Source: Phlebiopsis flavidoalba (lineage: Eukaryota > Basidiomycota > Agaricomycetes > Polyporales > Phanerochaetaceae). Taken from it: DNA of 64,000 nt. Under the pieces are notes generated by a model. The model was not told the origin of the DNA. It searched no databases and saw nothing but the letters and a program-made list of their open reading frames with translations. Numbering within the stretch: position 1 is the first letter of the stretch; each line of letters starts with the position of its first letter. Of this stretch, positions 38,801-49,979 are shown in pieces. Made by a program: the position numbers and the translations under genes. The stretch lies in contig JAOCPU010000020.1 in assembly GCA_035772785.1 (NCBI GenBank), positions 62,001 to 126,000 on the forward strand. Reading direction: 5' to 3'.

Positions 38801-40153
38801 CTCCCTCTTTCTGTCTTTTCGATTGCTGTTTTTTCTGGACTTTCCATTTTCCTTTTTTCCCCTCTTCTTTTTATCTTTTTCTTTTTTTTTTTTTCTTTTG
38901 CCCCTCCCTTTTCTGTTTTCTCCCTCCCCTTCTTTCTTTTCATTCTCGTCCCTCCCCTTTTCTCCCCCCTTGTCTCTTCTTTTCCTTTTTGCTGGGTGTT
39001 TTTTCTTTTTTTTAAAAGGCCTTGTCCCCCCCTTTACTCCCCTTTTTTTCTTATTTTTTTCTATTTACCTACTTTCCCCCCTTTTTATTCTGTTTCTCTT
39101 TTTATTTTTTTCCCTTTTTTCCTCTTTTACTTCTCTATCGGGAGCAGAGATACTGTTTTTTGTTCCCCTTCTCCCCTTCTGGTTTTACTTTCGTTCCTCC
39201 TCTTTGTCTACCCCTTTTTTTCCCCTTATTTTCTTTTCGTTCATTCTGTTTTTTTTTCGTTTCTCTCTTCTCTAAGGTAGCCGTAGTCTGTTTGTGCGAT
39301 CGGGCTCCTCTGCCGGCGATGGCCGCCGTTCTGGACTTCCCGCAGCTGAAGACCGATAAACGCCCACCCCGACGACGGACTTGCACCAATCATCGTCTTC
39401 CTACTCTAATGGACTCGTTCTTAGCCTCGCGTTTGCCGACCGCTTCTGCCGCGACAGAGGGTCAGACCACATCAAGGGCGTCTGTTCCTTTGCCTAACTG
39501 CCACGCCGCTCTGCTTGAAGTACTCCTCCAAGACAAGCAGATCGACGATCCCAGACACCATCTCACAATGTATCGGTACAGCATGATGCCCATGGACTCG
39601 CCCTACATTTAGGCTTGGCCCCAGCAAGCACTCACGATTCAGCCGCGAGTAATACTACCACCTGGGTTCTATAAACAAGGTCTTTCAGCGGCAAAAGCCG
39701 GAGCAAACACACCCTCGCCCTTGCGCCTGTTGCGGGAAAAGCTCGCTACGCGCAGCGGTGCTCGAACATGGACGAGAAGCTGGCAAACTCTGCGAGCGTA
39801 GCCCGTCTTTCCGGACGTCTCGCCGGGACCTACGTAACGTGAGGGCGGGCCGTGTTACGAGTACGAGCACGGCGAGACCGATGTACGGCAGCGCCACAGC
39901 GTGCCCGTGTCTACGCTGCTTGTCGTGTTGAAAGCATTGGCGCTGTCCCTCCAAGGCTCGCTGTTTACGTGCCCCGCCCCCACACGGAACTACGAACAAA
40001 CCTGTGCTCGATGAGGCAATTAAGCAGGTGCTGCATGTCACGGGTATCCAGATGACAACATATGTTGGGAATGGATGGACTTCGAGCTCCTTGGAGGATA
40101 TCCTCGAAACCTGGGATAAGGAGAATGAGGATGGCATGGAAGGCGTTGAGTAA
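32842..40153 (+). CDS. APC1: Anaphase-promoting complex subunit 1 (APC1)
   Basis: APC1 is the largest scaffold of the APC/C. The start is uncertain; 32842 is the ATG in frame with TESDFRGAIRKAHAAGS. The N-terminal propeller region includes EEDELAWDTHTVVL (about 33105), VFFMNGLEHTFYLPFL (about 33475-33520) and a MMQR.LEPEELE block. Middle blocks include CQL..ERLADP (about 36055-36090). The PC-repeat region is clear: LALPPGRALLH (about 36610), GDFHNGVAAGLRIA (about 36800-36840), ATGIQSSWIKF, EHAGFLYALGLTGHLREML (about 36905-36960), MEHTYLAYLTPKHDLTSI, HTPALLP, DLNVPLIT, EAYTFSAALAFGMVMLGKGS (about 37285-37345), and FDVNLTSPAATIALGLMYM (about 37450-37505), ending RPSFLLLRTLARSLIM-like. Then come GLLFLGGGKYT (about 38128) and RYWPFTLEFG (38505). 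The C-terminus resumes at RSLFVRSGSSAGD (39285) and ends SLEDILETWDKENEDG before the TAA at 40151-40153. Two foreign-looking segments (34215-35060 and 38623-39274) and many frame breaks interrupt it. Confidence 0.93.
34215..35060. other. Unexplained segment inside the APC1 gene
   Basis: Between recognisable N-terminal APC1 sequence and the next plausible APC1 blocks, about 0.85 kb is less GC-rich and carries many stops in all plus frames. It contains Cys pairs (WCKLCKTWPLPE around 34380; SCVRHGHCQKC in another frame) and an open frame with WDPTNIDTNTDLRGL (about 34740-34785). It may be an insertion, a large or several small introns, or a misjoined read. I cannot assign it to a known element. 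Confidence 0.35.
38623..39274. repeat. About 650-bp polypyrimidine tract within APC1
   Basis: The plus strand is almost only T and C for about 650 bases, with short interruptions near 39015 and 39136-39151. It separates APC1 residues TAFLSYTE from RSLFVRSG, which are adjacent in the protein family. It is not flanked by obvious gt/ag ends. Because T and C alone cannot make a stop codon, reading frames stay open through it, which gives false Phe/Pro/Ser/Leu-rich open frames. Confidence 0.9.
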
Positions 40154-40346
40154 AAGGACGGTTGGGCTTGGTCATTCTTGCTTTCTTGTTGTGTCAATGC
40201 TACGTGTGTGATGTTCTGTTGCAATGTATAATACCCTGCATGCTTCTAAACTTCAAAGTGCTGGACGAGCTACAAAAGATAAGACACCATTTCTAAGGTT
40301 ATTGGTCGGTTCTTGTCCATGGAAAAAAGAGACAAAATAAAGCTTA

Positions 40347-40440
40347 CTGCCCCAGAGAGGCTTGAACTCTCGACCTTCCGATTTAGCCCGTACATACGTA
40401 TGTAACAGTCGGACGCTGTAACCAACTCAGCCATGGGGCA
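40347..40440 (-). tRNA. tRNA-Asn (anticodon GTT) with intron
   Basis: On the minus strand the acceptor stem TGCCCCA...TGGGGCA pairs perfectly. The T arm GAGAG TTCAAGC CTCTC and the anticodon stem TCCGA/TCGGA are intact. The anticodon loop CTGTTA(A) gives GTT. A 20-nt intron (starting CATACGTATGT, itself partly self-complementary) follows position 37. The spliced gene would be 74 nt. Confidence 0.93.
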
Positions 40441-40568
40441 TGCACCACGGCGCTCTTTTCAAGCAACATGATTTTCATGGTAAGATGGAGTGAATACGCC
40501 ACGTAGATTTATCCGATTCTATACCCGGTTCGACTCAGTCTACTACTAGGACCGCCACAGAACAGCCG

Positions 40569-42110
40569 ATGTCTCTGTGTCAGGACTATACCCTACGGCG
40601 AGTACAACTCTATCTTCACTTGCTACAAGACATGTTAGACATGTGTGTCATTTGCAAGACTGTTATCCGTTCGCTGGTTGCAGAGTTGAAAACGTTTGGC
40701 GAGGCTCACGAGCTTCGTCTCTGCGGTCAACCTTGCGGGTTCATCTCATTTACTATAAGATGTATTGACGCAAATGCTTGCACTTGCCGCACAAGCAGCA
40801 ACGACAGTTGCTCATCCACTGTGACGTTTGGCTCAGCAACCGTTGAACAATATTCTCTCCTTCTGGCACCGGGAAACCGACCGAAGGAAAAAAAAAAAAA
40901 ACACAGCGTGGCAGCAAATGGTGAGTATCCTAACACAAACTTCGTCTCGTCTAACACAGGCAATACATGCTCAGCAAACAGGTTCCTTCTCGTTAAGGCC
41001 GTCTCTAAGCGTCTGCGAAACCCGTAGCGGCACTCGACATATGCCAGCATCTCAGCGAGTTGTACTACTTCATCAGCATGGAGCTTCGGCTAAAACTTGG
41101 GACAAGCCACTTCTCAAGGCAATCCTTCGCGGCGCCATCGGTCGGTCGTCCCGCTTAGTCGAGGCAATGACGAGCTTGGTATGGTTCGTTCTCCTCTTGT
41201 GTTTACTGTCTAATGAAATGTCCTCGCATCCCCCCTGCACTCGTAGGACTCTGGCAGGTATCCCTCCGTGAGATCATATGGACGTCATTGCTCTCGCTCA
41301 CAACCGGCTGCTCTGACAGATGAGGACGTCTACTTCGAGCCGCCTCATGTGCTAAAGTTGTCGAGGTGGCCATCGCTCAATTCGGAAACAAACCAGGAAC
41401 AACGAGACAACAAAGACATTGTGGGAACCCCCCTAAGGCGTCAACATCTCCCTCACCTCTTTCCTCCATCCCATCTCCCTCAGCCCTTGATCGCTGACAT
41501 ATTTACTCAACATGTATACCTGCTCTCACTATTTACACGACGCAGGCAGCATATCCGAGGCCAGCTCACGTGAAATGTGGGTTGCTCTTTGTATACGTCG
41601 TGTTGTGGCCTACATATGTACTCAACGTCACTGAACATCCAAGCCGTTGGCCTCAGTGGGGTTGTAGAGAGTCGTGGTTTTGCCTCGCCGTCGCTGTCTA
41701 CCCACGCAATGAACCCACTTACTATTCCCCCAATCACAGCCACTTGGAGAAAGACGCTGTAGGGGGCTGAAAAAAAAAAAATTCTGACCTTATTCCTATC
41801 GGTTGATGTCACGAAAAGCGTCATTCGCATTGTACTTTGCAGATTATTGTCGTTGCTTGCCAGCGCAATTTGATCTAAGAGAAGAGCTAAAGCAGAGACA
41901 ATCGAAGTATGCCTTGAACGTGATGGCCAAGTCCGTTAAATCACTCCCGGTGATAGCGTGCGGGCTGAAGACGGGGGTAAGTGACACACACTAAGTTCTA
42001 GTACCCGTCAACTCACTGTTTTTTCAGACACGACAGAAGAGAGCCGTACGATGGTGGCCTCCTGATTCCGCTCGCCGGGACACTCATCTTATCAAAAGTC
42101 TGCGCCGATA
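40569..42110 (+). CDS. Unassigned spliced gene
   Basis: I do not recognise this gene, but splice signals suggest a real transcript on plus. The first open segment (ATG 40569) has TLRRVQLYLHLLQDMLDM and an A-run-interrupted continuation to about 40918. A gtgagt...aacacag intron (40921-40959) follows. The next exon has LDICQHLSELYYFISMELRL (about 41033-41092). A second intron (gtatgg...ctcgtag, about 41180-41248) and a third (gtaagt...ttttttcag, 41980-42027) are clear. The exon before the third intron reads LREELKQRQSKYALNVMAKS (about 41878-41937), a helical basic segment. The last exon is short and basic (TRQKRAVRWWPPDSARRD). No known catalytic motif was seen. Confidence 0.35.
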
Positions 42111-42870
42111 ATTCACCCAGCATGTGAGCGAGAGGACATACACGCTCAGAAGATGAACTTACTGCTTCCCGGGCCCATATAGAATGATCGCGGAGCCAGC
42201 TCCTCCCGCGATGTTGAGACAAAGAGCACGTATGTCCGGTTTGGTGGACTCCACCGTGATGCTGAACCCACTACCGTGGATAAGACGCATGCGAGTGATC
42301 GGGTCAAACGGTGATGCCGAAGCAGCGCATTTCATCCCCAGGTAAGAGCAGACAGAGGTCACGATTTCCTCCAACAGTTGGACTTGCACCTAGAGGCTGT
42401 TAAGGAGCCGTAAGCTTATCACGGAAACCGAGTTATTTTCAGCTCATTGATGACATGGCTCTCTATCTAGGGAGCAGGGTGTCCACGGAACCTGGAAGTG
42501 ATGATGCGGCTGGTCGCCGATCGACTGTGGAACACCTTGCGGACTCACCTCGCTCGCAACGGCGGGAGGGGTGGAGGTTATCAGGGTGCTACCATGTATG
42601 CATGGGGTCATTAACCCCACCAACTACTAGTTTATGACAACGTCTCAGCAGATCACACTTCCGTCGTTGGAAGTTTCAACACAACAGAAAAAACCACAAG
42701 CTAATTTTCGTGGTTACTCAAAAAACTCTCTGAGTCCACCTAGACGTGGTGTTGTGCCGGCGACACAAAGCTGCAAGCCTCCATCAAAGCCTGAGGAAAA
42801 CTCATCCCCGACATCGTCCGTTGGTACAGCTCGGCCGTATGCATGCTAATTTAAATTTGGCGCTTTACTC
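42111..42870. other. No confident gene; minus-strand open frame 42159-42389
   Basis: A 76-codon minus-strand frame reads plausibly as protein (RMRLIHGSGFSITVESTKPD) but has no match I can name. It overlaps a plus-strand interval that also looks spliced (gtaagag...ccaacag at 42341-42378). I cannot decide which strand is coding. Confidence 0.25.
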
Positions 42871-43150
42871 ATGAGACTACAGTACACCCCTCCGACTACA
42901 GATCAGAAGACTATAGATCAGAAGTCCAATACGACGCAAGCGCGATATACAGGGGATCCTCGATTACTAGGAGCTGTACAACATCGCGTTTCGACGCCGA
43001 TAAACTACCAACGATTATCCCAGTCCAACAGTAGGCCATCGAAACAGGCTTGGCCACGTACCTCATGGGCCTGTCGGGGCACAATGGCCGTTCCTCTTCT
43101 ATGGGACCGCTTACGTCTATGGTCGACGCTGAACCCGAACAACTCAGTAC

Positions 43151-44104
43151 ATGGGACCATCTCTGCCGTCGTCTGGGGCAGAAAGCTCGGAAACTCATGC
43201 GCTAGCCTCTGGTCCTACGATGTCTCGACCCCAGCGAATCGACGGCTTCTGTTGTCTCGTGACCGAAGCTGGCCCTTCGTACTGGTGCCACGCAGCCCCT
43301 TCCACCAAGGCCACGGCCCTCGGTTTCAAGCTTCTAGATTTCCGGTACAGCAAAGCGACACCACTTCAACGCCTAATACCTACCGCTGACGCTACTGCTG
43401 GTCCCTCTGTATACAAGCCTGGCTCTTCTTCTGCGAATTTGGAACCCACAAATCAAGCCTTGGGCGGACCACACCGTAACGCTCAGCCACCTAGGCCGTT
43501 GTCACAGACGCCGCCCGACGCACCTTCTAGGGTCACTTCTAACTGGGCTCCGCCTGCAAGCTGGAATGTATCTGCGACAGCAAATTCCTCGACGACTGTC
43601 AACAACACCTGCATCCGCCAAGGTCACCTCCAACTGGTGGGCTCCGCCTGCAAGCATCCACGGAATATAGACGCCACAGCAACGACCTCTGCAGCTGTCA
43701 ACAATAATCTCTCGATTCTTCAGCGTCTGGTTGCAACCGCTCGGACGGGGCTCAACACCGTGCGCATTTCCCGGGCTGCACAGAAGCCTTCAATTCTCGG
43801 ACCAGAAAAACACATTATCTCAAAGATCATGGGAACTCGGCTGACGGCACCGTTTAAATGTTTAATCTGCAACAACAATTACAAGTACCCGTCCTTTACT
43901 GACCATCTAAAGACTCATCTCTCAGAGAGCTGGAGCGCCCAATCAAGACTAATTCCAAGCGAAAGGCCGATGGTCCTGAACCAGACGGTACGGGCACGAA
44001 GCGTAACCGAATGCAGTGATCTCGGCCATCATTCGCGAAAGCCCCTGCATACCACACCCACCCGCACGGAGGTTGGGTTGTCTCAGGATGTCCGCTTTAC
44101 TTAG
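43151..44104 (+). CDS. C2H2 zinc-finger protein, Ser/Thr/Asn-rich
   Basis: An open frame of 317 codons reads through a low-complexity Ser/Thr/Pro/Asn-rich protein. Near the end, residues 237-257 form a C2H2 finger (CLICNNNYKYPSFTDHLKTHL, CX2CX11HX3H arrangement with a hydrophobic core). A sequence of about 80 bp is tandemly repeated at roughly 43550-43620 and 43630-43710, but the second unit lies in a different frame, so an indel is likely. The protein probably starts further upstream (frame 42871-43389 overlaps it out of phase). One finger and no other domain suggests a DNA- or protein-binding role, which is inference. Confidence 0.5.
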   Translation: MGPSLPSSGAESSETHALASGPTMSRPQRIDGFCCLVTEAGPSYWCHAAPSTKATALGFKLLDFRYSKATPLQRLIPTADATAGPSVYKPGSSSANLEPTNQALGGPHRNAQPPRPLSQTPPDAPSRVTSNWAPPASWNVSATANSSTTVNNTCIRQGHLQLVGSACKHPRNIDATATTSAAVNNNLSILQRLVATARTGLNTVRISRAAQKPSILGPEKHIISKIMGTRLTAPFKCLICNNNYKYPSFTDHLKTHLSESWSAQSRLIPSERPMVLNQTVRARSVTECSDLGHHSRKPLHTTPTRTEVGLSQDVRFT

Positions 44105-45900
44105 GTGCCCTCAATAGTGCACTTTGCACTTGGAGTATTTGTGCTGATACGGCATTATTCAGTGGACCGACCCACGAATCGTACACCTATCAACGCTTCG
44201 ACTCCAGGTCTTGACATAGGTCAGAATGTACTCGTTATGTTCTTATAAAAAAACTCTTTTTCTTTACACTGCTACAATAGTAGCCAAACCGCACAGGTGA
44301 CAAGCCCAAAAGTTCCTACTGCAAAGTTATGTACTATCATTGCTGCCTCAAGGCTGTATTACAGCTAGCTCCGTATGATACTTGTGCGCCAGTGAATCAA
44401 CCACATACGAGTTTTCTGTTAAATGGACTGATGTTGGATTTGATAGCTGATACACAGTAGCAAACGTAATCGATCATGAAAGTTACAAGTGGAAGCTTGC
44501 CTATGACAACTAAAGGGAAAGTTTCGATACAATCATGGGTAAGACTTGAATCCAAACAAGGAAAAAAGCCTGCCTTTCTCAAACGTCACGTTTACGTAAG
44601 ACTCTGCTTCTCATTTAGCGCGCAGCAGATCTATCGACTCTTGTTCACGACTCGGACTGGTCCCACGGACTTGAAGCGTATGGCTCCGATTTTCCTTTCC
44701 AAATCTTTGTGCATCCTCTGTCTGAGCCTCATCAATGATTTTCCAAGCTCGTTCCTCCGCCCTGGCCGTCCGACCCTATCCCCCCAAAACGAATCTGCCT
44801 AAGTATTGTACCAACGTCATCGAACGAACTCACGGCTCGCAGGAGACCACTTTACAGGACTGTTTTCAATAAGCTCGCTGCTGTCCTCCGGTTTTCAAGG
44901 AGGCAAACTGTTGCAATTCCACGTGCTGATCGAACTTGTGTTCAAGAATCACAGTCCATGAAATCCACAATTGACATCGAAAACCCCAGTCCCGGTGACG
45001 CTGCTGGCTGCTTAAGCGTGTTGGCCTCCTTGTAGTTGACAGCCCTAGCGGATGGCATCTTTCGGATGCGCTCCGCTAGTTTCGGTTTTATATCCATAAA
45101 TTTTGAATGCTTGGAACACTACTCTTGGTGAGGTCTCATATGCATCTGTAGCCAGACTCATCCGAGGGGGTCATACTCACAGTGTTCCGCAGTACGATAG
45201 ACACGGCCTTTTATATGTTATCGGATAGTCCGCGAAGTTTGTGAAGCTGTGTGGCATTGCAAACTTCTTTCATAGAATCTGAGCCGTCACAACGAACGCA
45301 TAATAACGGCTGGTGGTTTCGATGGTAGAACCGCACCGGGCGCTCTTCTCGATTTTGCGGGAAGTCTTCCGGAATATCAAGTATGGCTGATTGTTACAAT
45401 ACTTCGTCAGCTATTCCTTCAACGTCGCCGCTGTTTGTTAGTATCTATCTTACTCACAATTCGCCGCTGTAGTCATTGTGACGGTCTCTATCCACGTCGA
45501 CATTAGGGAGCGTCGTTTCTCGCGTGCCCATTTGGTCGGATGTCGAGGAAATGCAACATGATGGTCAAGAGTACCCCACCGACCGCCGTGGTGCGTCGTA
45601 TAGGCGATGCGACAATTATGCGTGGGAGATTTGATGTAGTGTCTGTATTTTCGCCCATTGTGTATGCCCTTATTAGTCTTATCTTATGGGCTGTAACACG
45701 AAAAACCAGTGCTTACCATGTCAGCTAGCAGGACCCAACTCTGGCAATTGGCCCTTCCTCCGTCTGTCCGTCTCGTGACGAAGACGATGGACATGCAGAA
45801 TAGTGAAGGTCCGAACTGAGTGTACATCGAGTCTTCCCAGGTTCAGTTTTTGCGGTCTTGGCTCCCGATTCACCCCGCCGTGTAATCGTTATGTGCCCCG
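44105..45900. other. No confident gene
   Basis: A plus-strand frame of 108 codons (44476-44802) is the longest and is basic without a motif. A 62-codon frame at 45540-45728 contains one hydrophobic stretch (SPIVYALISLILWAV). I cannot tie either to a gene. Confidence 0.35.
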
Positions 45901-45940
45901 ACACCCATGGCCTCACGTATTCCAGCAACACAGCAAATGT

Positions 45941-47400
45941 TGTCTTACAGATGACTGCCCTAATAGGCCGTGTGGCAGGACCCGGATGGGAAGCTTTTCG
46001 GCATTCTGCGGGAAAACCCATATGAAGAGTGCGGTCAAGACATTGAAGGGATGTTATATTTGTCAAGTGGGTCCTCAATCCATTCCATTTCACACCTCAA
46101 CAATCATGATAAATATCCATAGTTTTTTTGTCGGAAAAAAACCTGTTTATATCGAAGACGGTCACCGGAGTGGGTCAATGTTTAATGTAGCGTTGGCTAT
46201 CTTCTCACTTCATTCTACAGGGGCACGACTTTTGCGGTCGACGGATGCGCAACGGAGTATCATAACGGCGAGATCTCTCTATCAAGCTGCACCATCAATT
46301 GTGATGAAGACAACGGGCAATTGTACTTTTACCCCGGGTGCAGCAAACAAGCATTTAGAGACAAGGAAGGGTTTGTTAGTCAGTACTGCACGCAGGAACA
46401 CCCCAACGCGCAAGTGAGGAATCGCTCAGGGGAGATCGACGGGGTGTGCGTCGTCGGGGCCAACTGACTGACATATTTTGTAGAGAAAGCTGTTACAAAC
46501 TTGAGTGGCGCGGCGGAACCATGCCTTTTGGTAAGCAAACATCTGGCAGCAGCAAAGGTACACGAGCTCTCATTGTCATCAATAGATGTGGCTTCTGCCG
46601 AAAAAACACCTTGAATGGTAAAATGAGCGATTTTTGTTCAAAGTCGTGGCGCTCAAAGGGACAAAAGTAAAGCAGAGCGGTAACTACGAAACTTACAACA
46701 TGCTTCATTCTCCTCATTAGTGACTACAATTAGCTCCCGTTATTTTGGATATTACCAGAGAACACAGCGGCATACCAAGACGGTTAGTTAAGAGTCACTG
46801 GACTGACCGGGTCTGGTAATTAAACACTACTTACATACCCTAGTGGTGCATCAATTTAGCACCAAGTGGGCGCACACCACCGTCGTTCCTTCAATTGCCA
46901 CGGTCAGATCTTGCCAATCCACTATTGAATAGAACTAGAATTCTGGGTTTGACCATTAGATCTGGAAGCTGTACGGCTCTGCAGAGCACAACGATCGGTT
47001 ATCGCGTTACCAGTGAGCTGCCTGGTCTTCTCTTCGCTCAGGCTATTCTCTGAAACCATTCTAGACTCGAAATTGAGAGGAAGAGGGGGTGCGCAGACGG
47101 CAACACACCCGCCGTCGTGGCACGGCACCGTGCGGGCGTGTCGTCTCGGTGACAGCAAAGCAGAACACCGAGTTTTGCCATCTAAGCACAGTGCTCACTT
47201 TGTAACATATTGCTGGTTGGAGGCCTGTTTCCTTCATCTTTCCTGTCTTCCAGGACGTATGCTTAACGTCGTCCAGCTCCGTGGTAGGCCGCTTTGAAGT
47301 CGGCTCGTTTGTAATTTGGCCAAGGGCTGGGGGCGTGTCCGAACCAACTACGAGCCCTGTTGGTTTGGTGGCGGAGGTGTGGGGGATCATTTGTTGGTAG
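45941..47400 (+). pseudogene. PARP-like protein with tandem Cys/His modules, locus 1 (degenerate)
   Basis: Fungal relatives couple several short Cys/His modules to a PARP-like fold; the role is unknown. Module 1 (45941-46025) reads CLTDDCPN...GSFSAFCGKTHMKSA. A second block begins with the sequence that gives HDFCG in the sister loci (here about 46222) and continues CATEYHNGEISL. Module 2 (46318-46405) has FYPGCSKQAFRDKEGFVSQY followed by CTQEH. After a gt...ag interval, CGFCRKNTLNGKMSDFCSKS follows (46587-46650). At 47118 SWHGTVRACRLGD appears, matching the opening of the PARP-like catalytic region (WHGT..C.LGD). Downstream the catalytic domain cannot be followed with confidence to its end. 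Frame breaks are frequent, and whether they are decay or sequencing errors is unclear. Confidence 0.6.
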
Positions 47401-49979
47401 CCATACTGCCGGACGGTCGCATCCATAATGGTGTGCGCTCGTTTGCATTCTCCTGCTCGGCGATGTTGAATGGCAGCTGTTACTGACGCTTTGGTAGCAA
47501 GGGCGCATGATCGGACTAAAAAACATTATGGGAACGTGGGATGCTCCCCTTACAAAGCTAATGCTCCTCAAATGACAAGTAGTCAATAGGGGTTTAACCG
47601 AGGTCAGAAAGTGTTAGACGAGGAAGAAGTGAATCCCAGCCTGACCCGGGATGTGCTGTTTTGCCGGGCTATTGGGGTCGAGGTTTATTGGGAACCCGAG
47701 TCGTCCATAGATTTGATTAGCTCGGGGAAAGTCAGTATTGGTGGGGCTCTTATAGCCCACCCAGATGGCTTTGAACCTCCGTTTGTAGGAGTATACCGGG
47801 AAAGATGCTGAAACTCACGCGATGAAGGAGGGCGTTAGGTAGCGTGGTAACTGCTACTCAGAATATTCGGAATAGCCGGGGGGAGGACGAGCAGGCAACT
47901 CATTTTTAAAACCTTAATTGAAGCGTTTGGCGCAGCAGTGTACAAGGGTGGGATCTTATTTATTGTAGGAGTGTTGGGTGCAAACCTTATGATTGCTAAT
48001 AGCGCAGGGCCAGGGGCAAACATGGGAAAGGGGGACAAAGGGGAAGCCCATCCGTCCTGTCGTATCTGATCTTGTTAAGGTTCTGCTCACTGGGTAAAAC
48101 AGTCCAGGTTTCCACCCATTGTCTTGGCTTCTTGGCATGGCTTGTATTACGAGCTAGGATGGACCCACAACACGCACTTGGTAATTGTAACAGAAGGGAG
48201 GACGCAGGTTTCTTAGGGTACGATAGTGGCGATTTCAGTTGTGTAAAGTCGAAATATACCAATTATATGAATATATTGCTTCCACTGCTGCTTTCATTAT
48301 CTTCTACTACCAAATATTCCATGAACGTATGTGCCCTCCACCTTTCCACCTCTAGTCTACTCAAATACGATATGGCGCGAGTGCAAAAAGGGACCGCAAA
48401 GCGAAATTGGGGCCGGTACAGAGCGTTTAATAAACAGTAACAATGGATATGGGAGCCTGCTTTGTCTGGGAGCCCCACTCACCTGCGCACCATCCTTGCG
48501 CTCCCGGGCCCTCCCGCCTTGCCGCCTACCGCCTTCAGACGCGCCTGCTGCAGGAACTTAATAACACGCGCCGCACTAGCCTGGCCTTGCTCCGAACGTC
48601 TTCGTCCCACTTCACGAGCCACCTCCGCCATGAAGCCGATGCAACTCCCCATCTTCCACCTAGCGTGACATCGTTCCTTGTCGAACACGGACGCAGTCCG
48701 GTAACCCCCAAGGCCCGCCACCACGTCTCGCGCAGTGAGAATCCCTACATGCTGATATGGCTCCGGGCGGTTTGGGGCGGACGCCGTGCCGCCGTATGGT
48801 GCGAGGAAGACGGGTCCGCGCCTTCTTCGCCGAATGCGTACAGTTCTGAGTGCCACTGCGGAGCCCGTATGGGGATCGCCGTCGTACATGAACGGAGTAC
48901 TATTGACGTCCTAGGCGGTTGTTAGTGAGATATAGGGCGAGTGCCGAATGGGCTCCACCTTTTTTCCGTAGTGAAGGCGGCGTCGATGCACCCATGGTTC
49001 TATCGGGGTGGAACGATTTCGTCGACCCAGCAGCAATGTGTCCCTTAACTACCTTACAAGCTTGTCCTTTTTCCATTGAAGATAAAGATAAGCCCGCCTC
49101 GTACTTGCGTCATGACGGTCCCTGTTTCTTTGTGGGGGTCTCACATCCGCGGGCTTCCGAGCGGGAGACTCGACGAGGAGGTACAAGCGCCTCGGCCATC
49201 CATTCGACCGTTTCGGCCGCGTCGTCGGGGGAATACGCTCGCAGACGCTCAAACTGCCTAAGATTTCGCTTCCGCGCTAGTCTCCCAAAGGCAGAGCGCG
49301 GAACACGCTATATAGCTTCAGCTCTTGGCGTAGCTGCATCGCGTGTCCCTGCGCGGTCCGATCAAACGGCGTTCAACACATGCAAGTGGGCGGGCTCACC
49401 CAAAGCGTACAAGAGGTCGTATACGCCCCTGGGGTGGCGTGTGTTATAATGCGGGCATCGGAGTGTGGTTGGGGTTGGGAGGCCGTACCGTCTGGCATTA
49501 CAATGCGCAAGGGGTTGGCGTCGGTGGTGTGCGGATTTGATTCATTGTGTACGGTGTCCCGTCGACCTGTGCAGCCGGGACCATCGATGACCTACGTACT
49601 GGCTTCAGACGAGGTGTGTTCCAACGGAGAAGCGGAAGTACACACATCCAGGAACCACGCCTGGGATGTCCTCCGGAGGCGAGAGCTTCAGGTGTAGTCA
49701 AAGGAGGAGCGGGGGGGGGCCCTAGGACGCTCGTCTCGCTCTTGCGGGCTCGGTGCTCGTAGGGGGGGGCGGCGACGGAGGCTGCAGCGAGGCGTCGGGT
49801 GTTGGAGCGCAGCGCGGCAGAGGGCTGGGGCGCGAGCTCGCGGTGCTCGCGGACGAGGCTCGCGCGGTTAATTATCCGCGGCGCGTCTATCAAACGAGCA
49901 ACGTCCGTGGGAAGTAAATGCTGCATATCTCAGTGACGAGCTCATTCGGCTGAGGCTGTTTGTGGGACTCAAGTTGCAG
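47401..49979. other. No confident gene; GC-rich block 48450-49900
   Basis: 47611-47811 holds a short plus-strand frame (GGALIAHPDGFEPPFVGVY) that might be a remnant of the preceding PARP-like locus. From 48450 to 49900 GC content rises and frames on both strands stay open (plus 48443-48925 and 48919-49449; minus 48479-48889). No motif was recognised and no intron series supports one strand. Confidence 0.3.

Noticed and set aside
38623..39274. Long Phe/Pro/Ser/Leu-rich open frames resembling a membrane protein
   Set aside because: They are the trivial translation of a T/C-only tract, which cannot contain stop codons on this strand.
45540..45728. Small membrane protein with one helix
   Set aside because: 62 codons, no upstream context, and it sits just before a degenerate multi-frame locus; chance is at least as likely.
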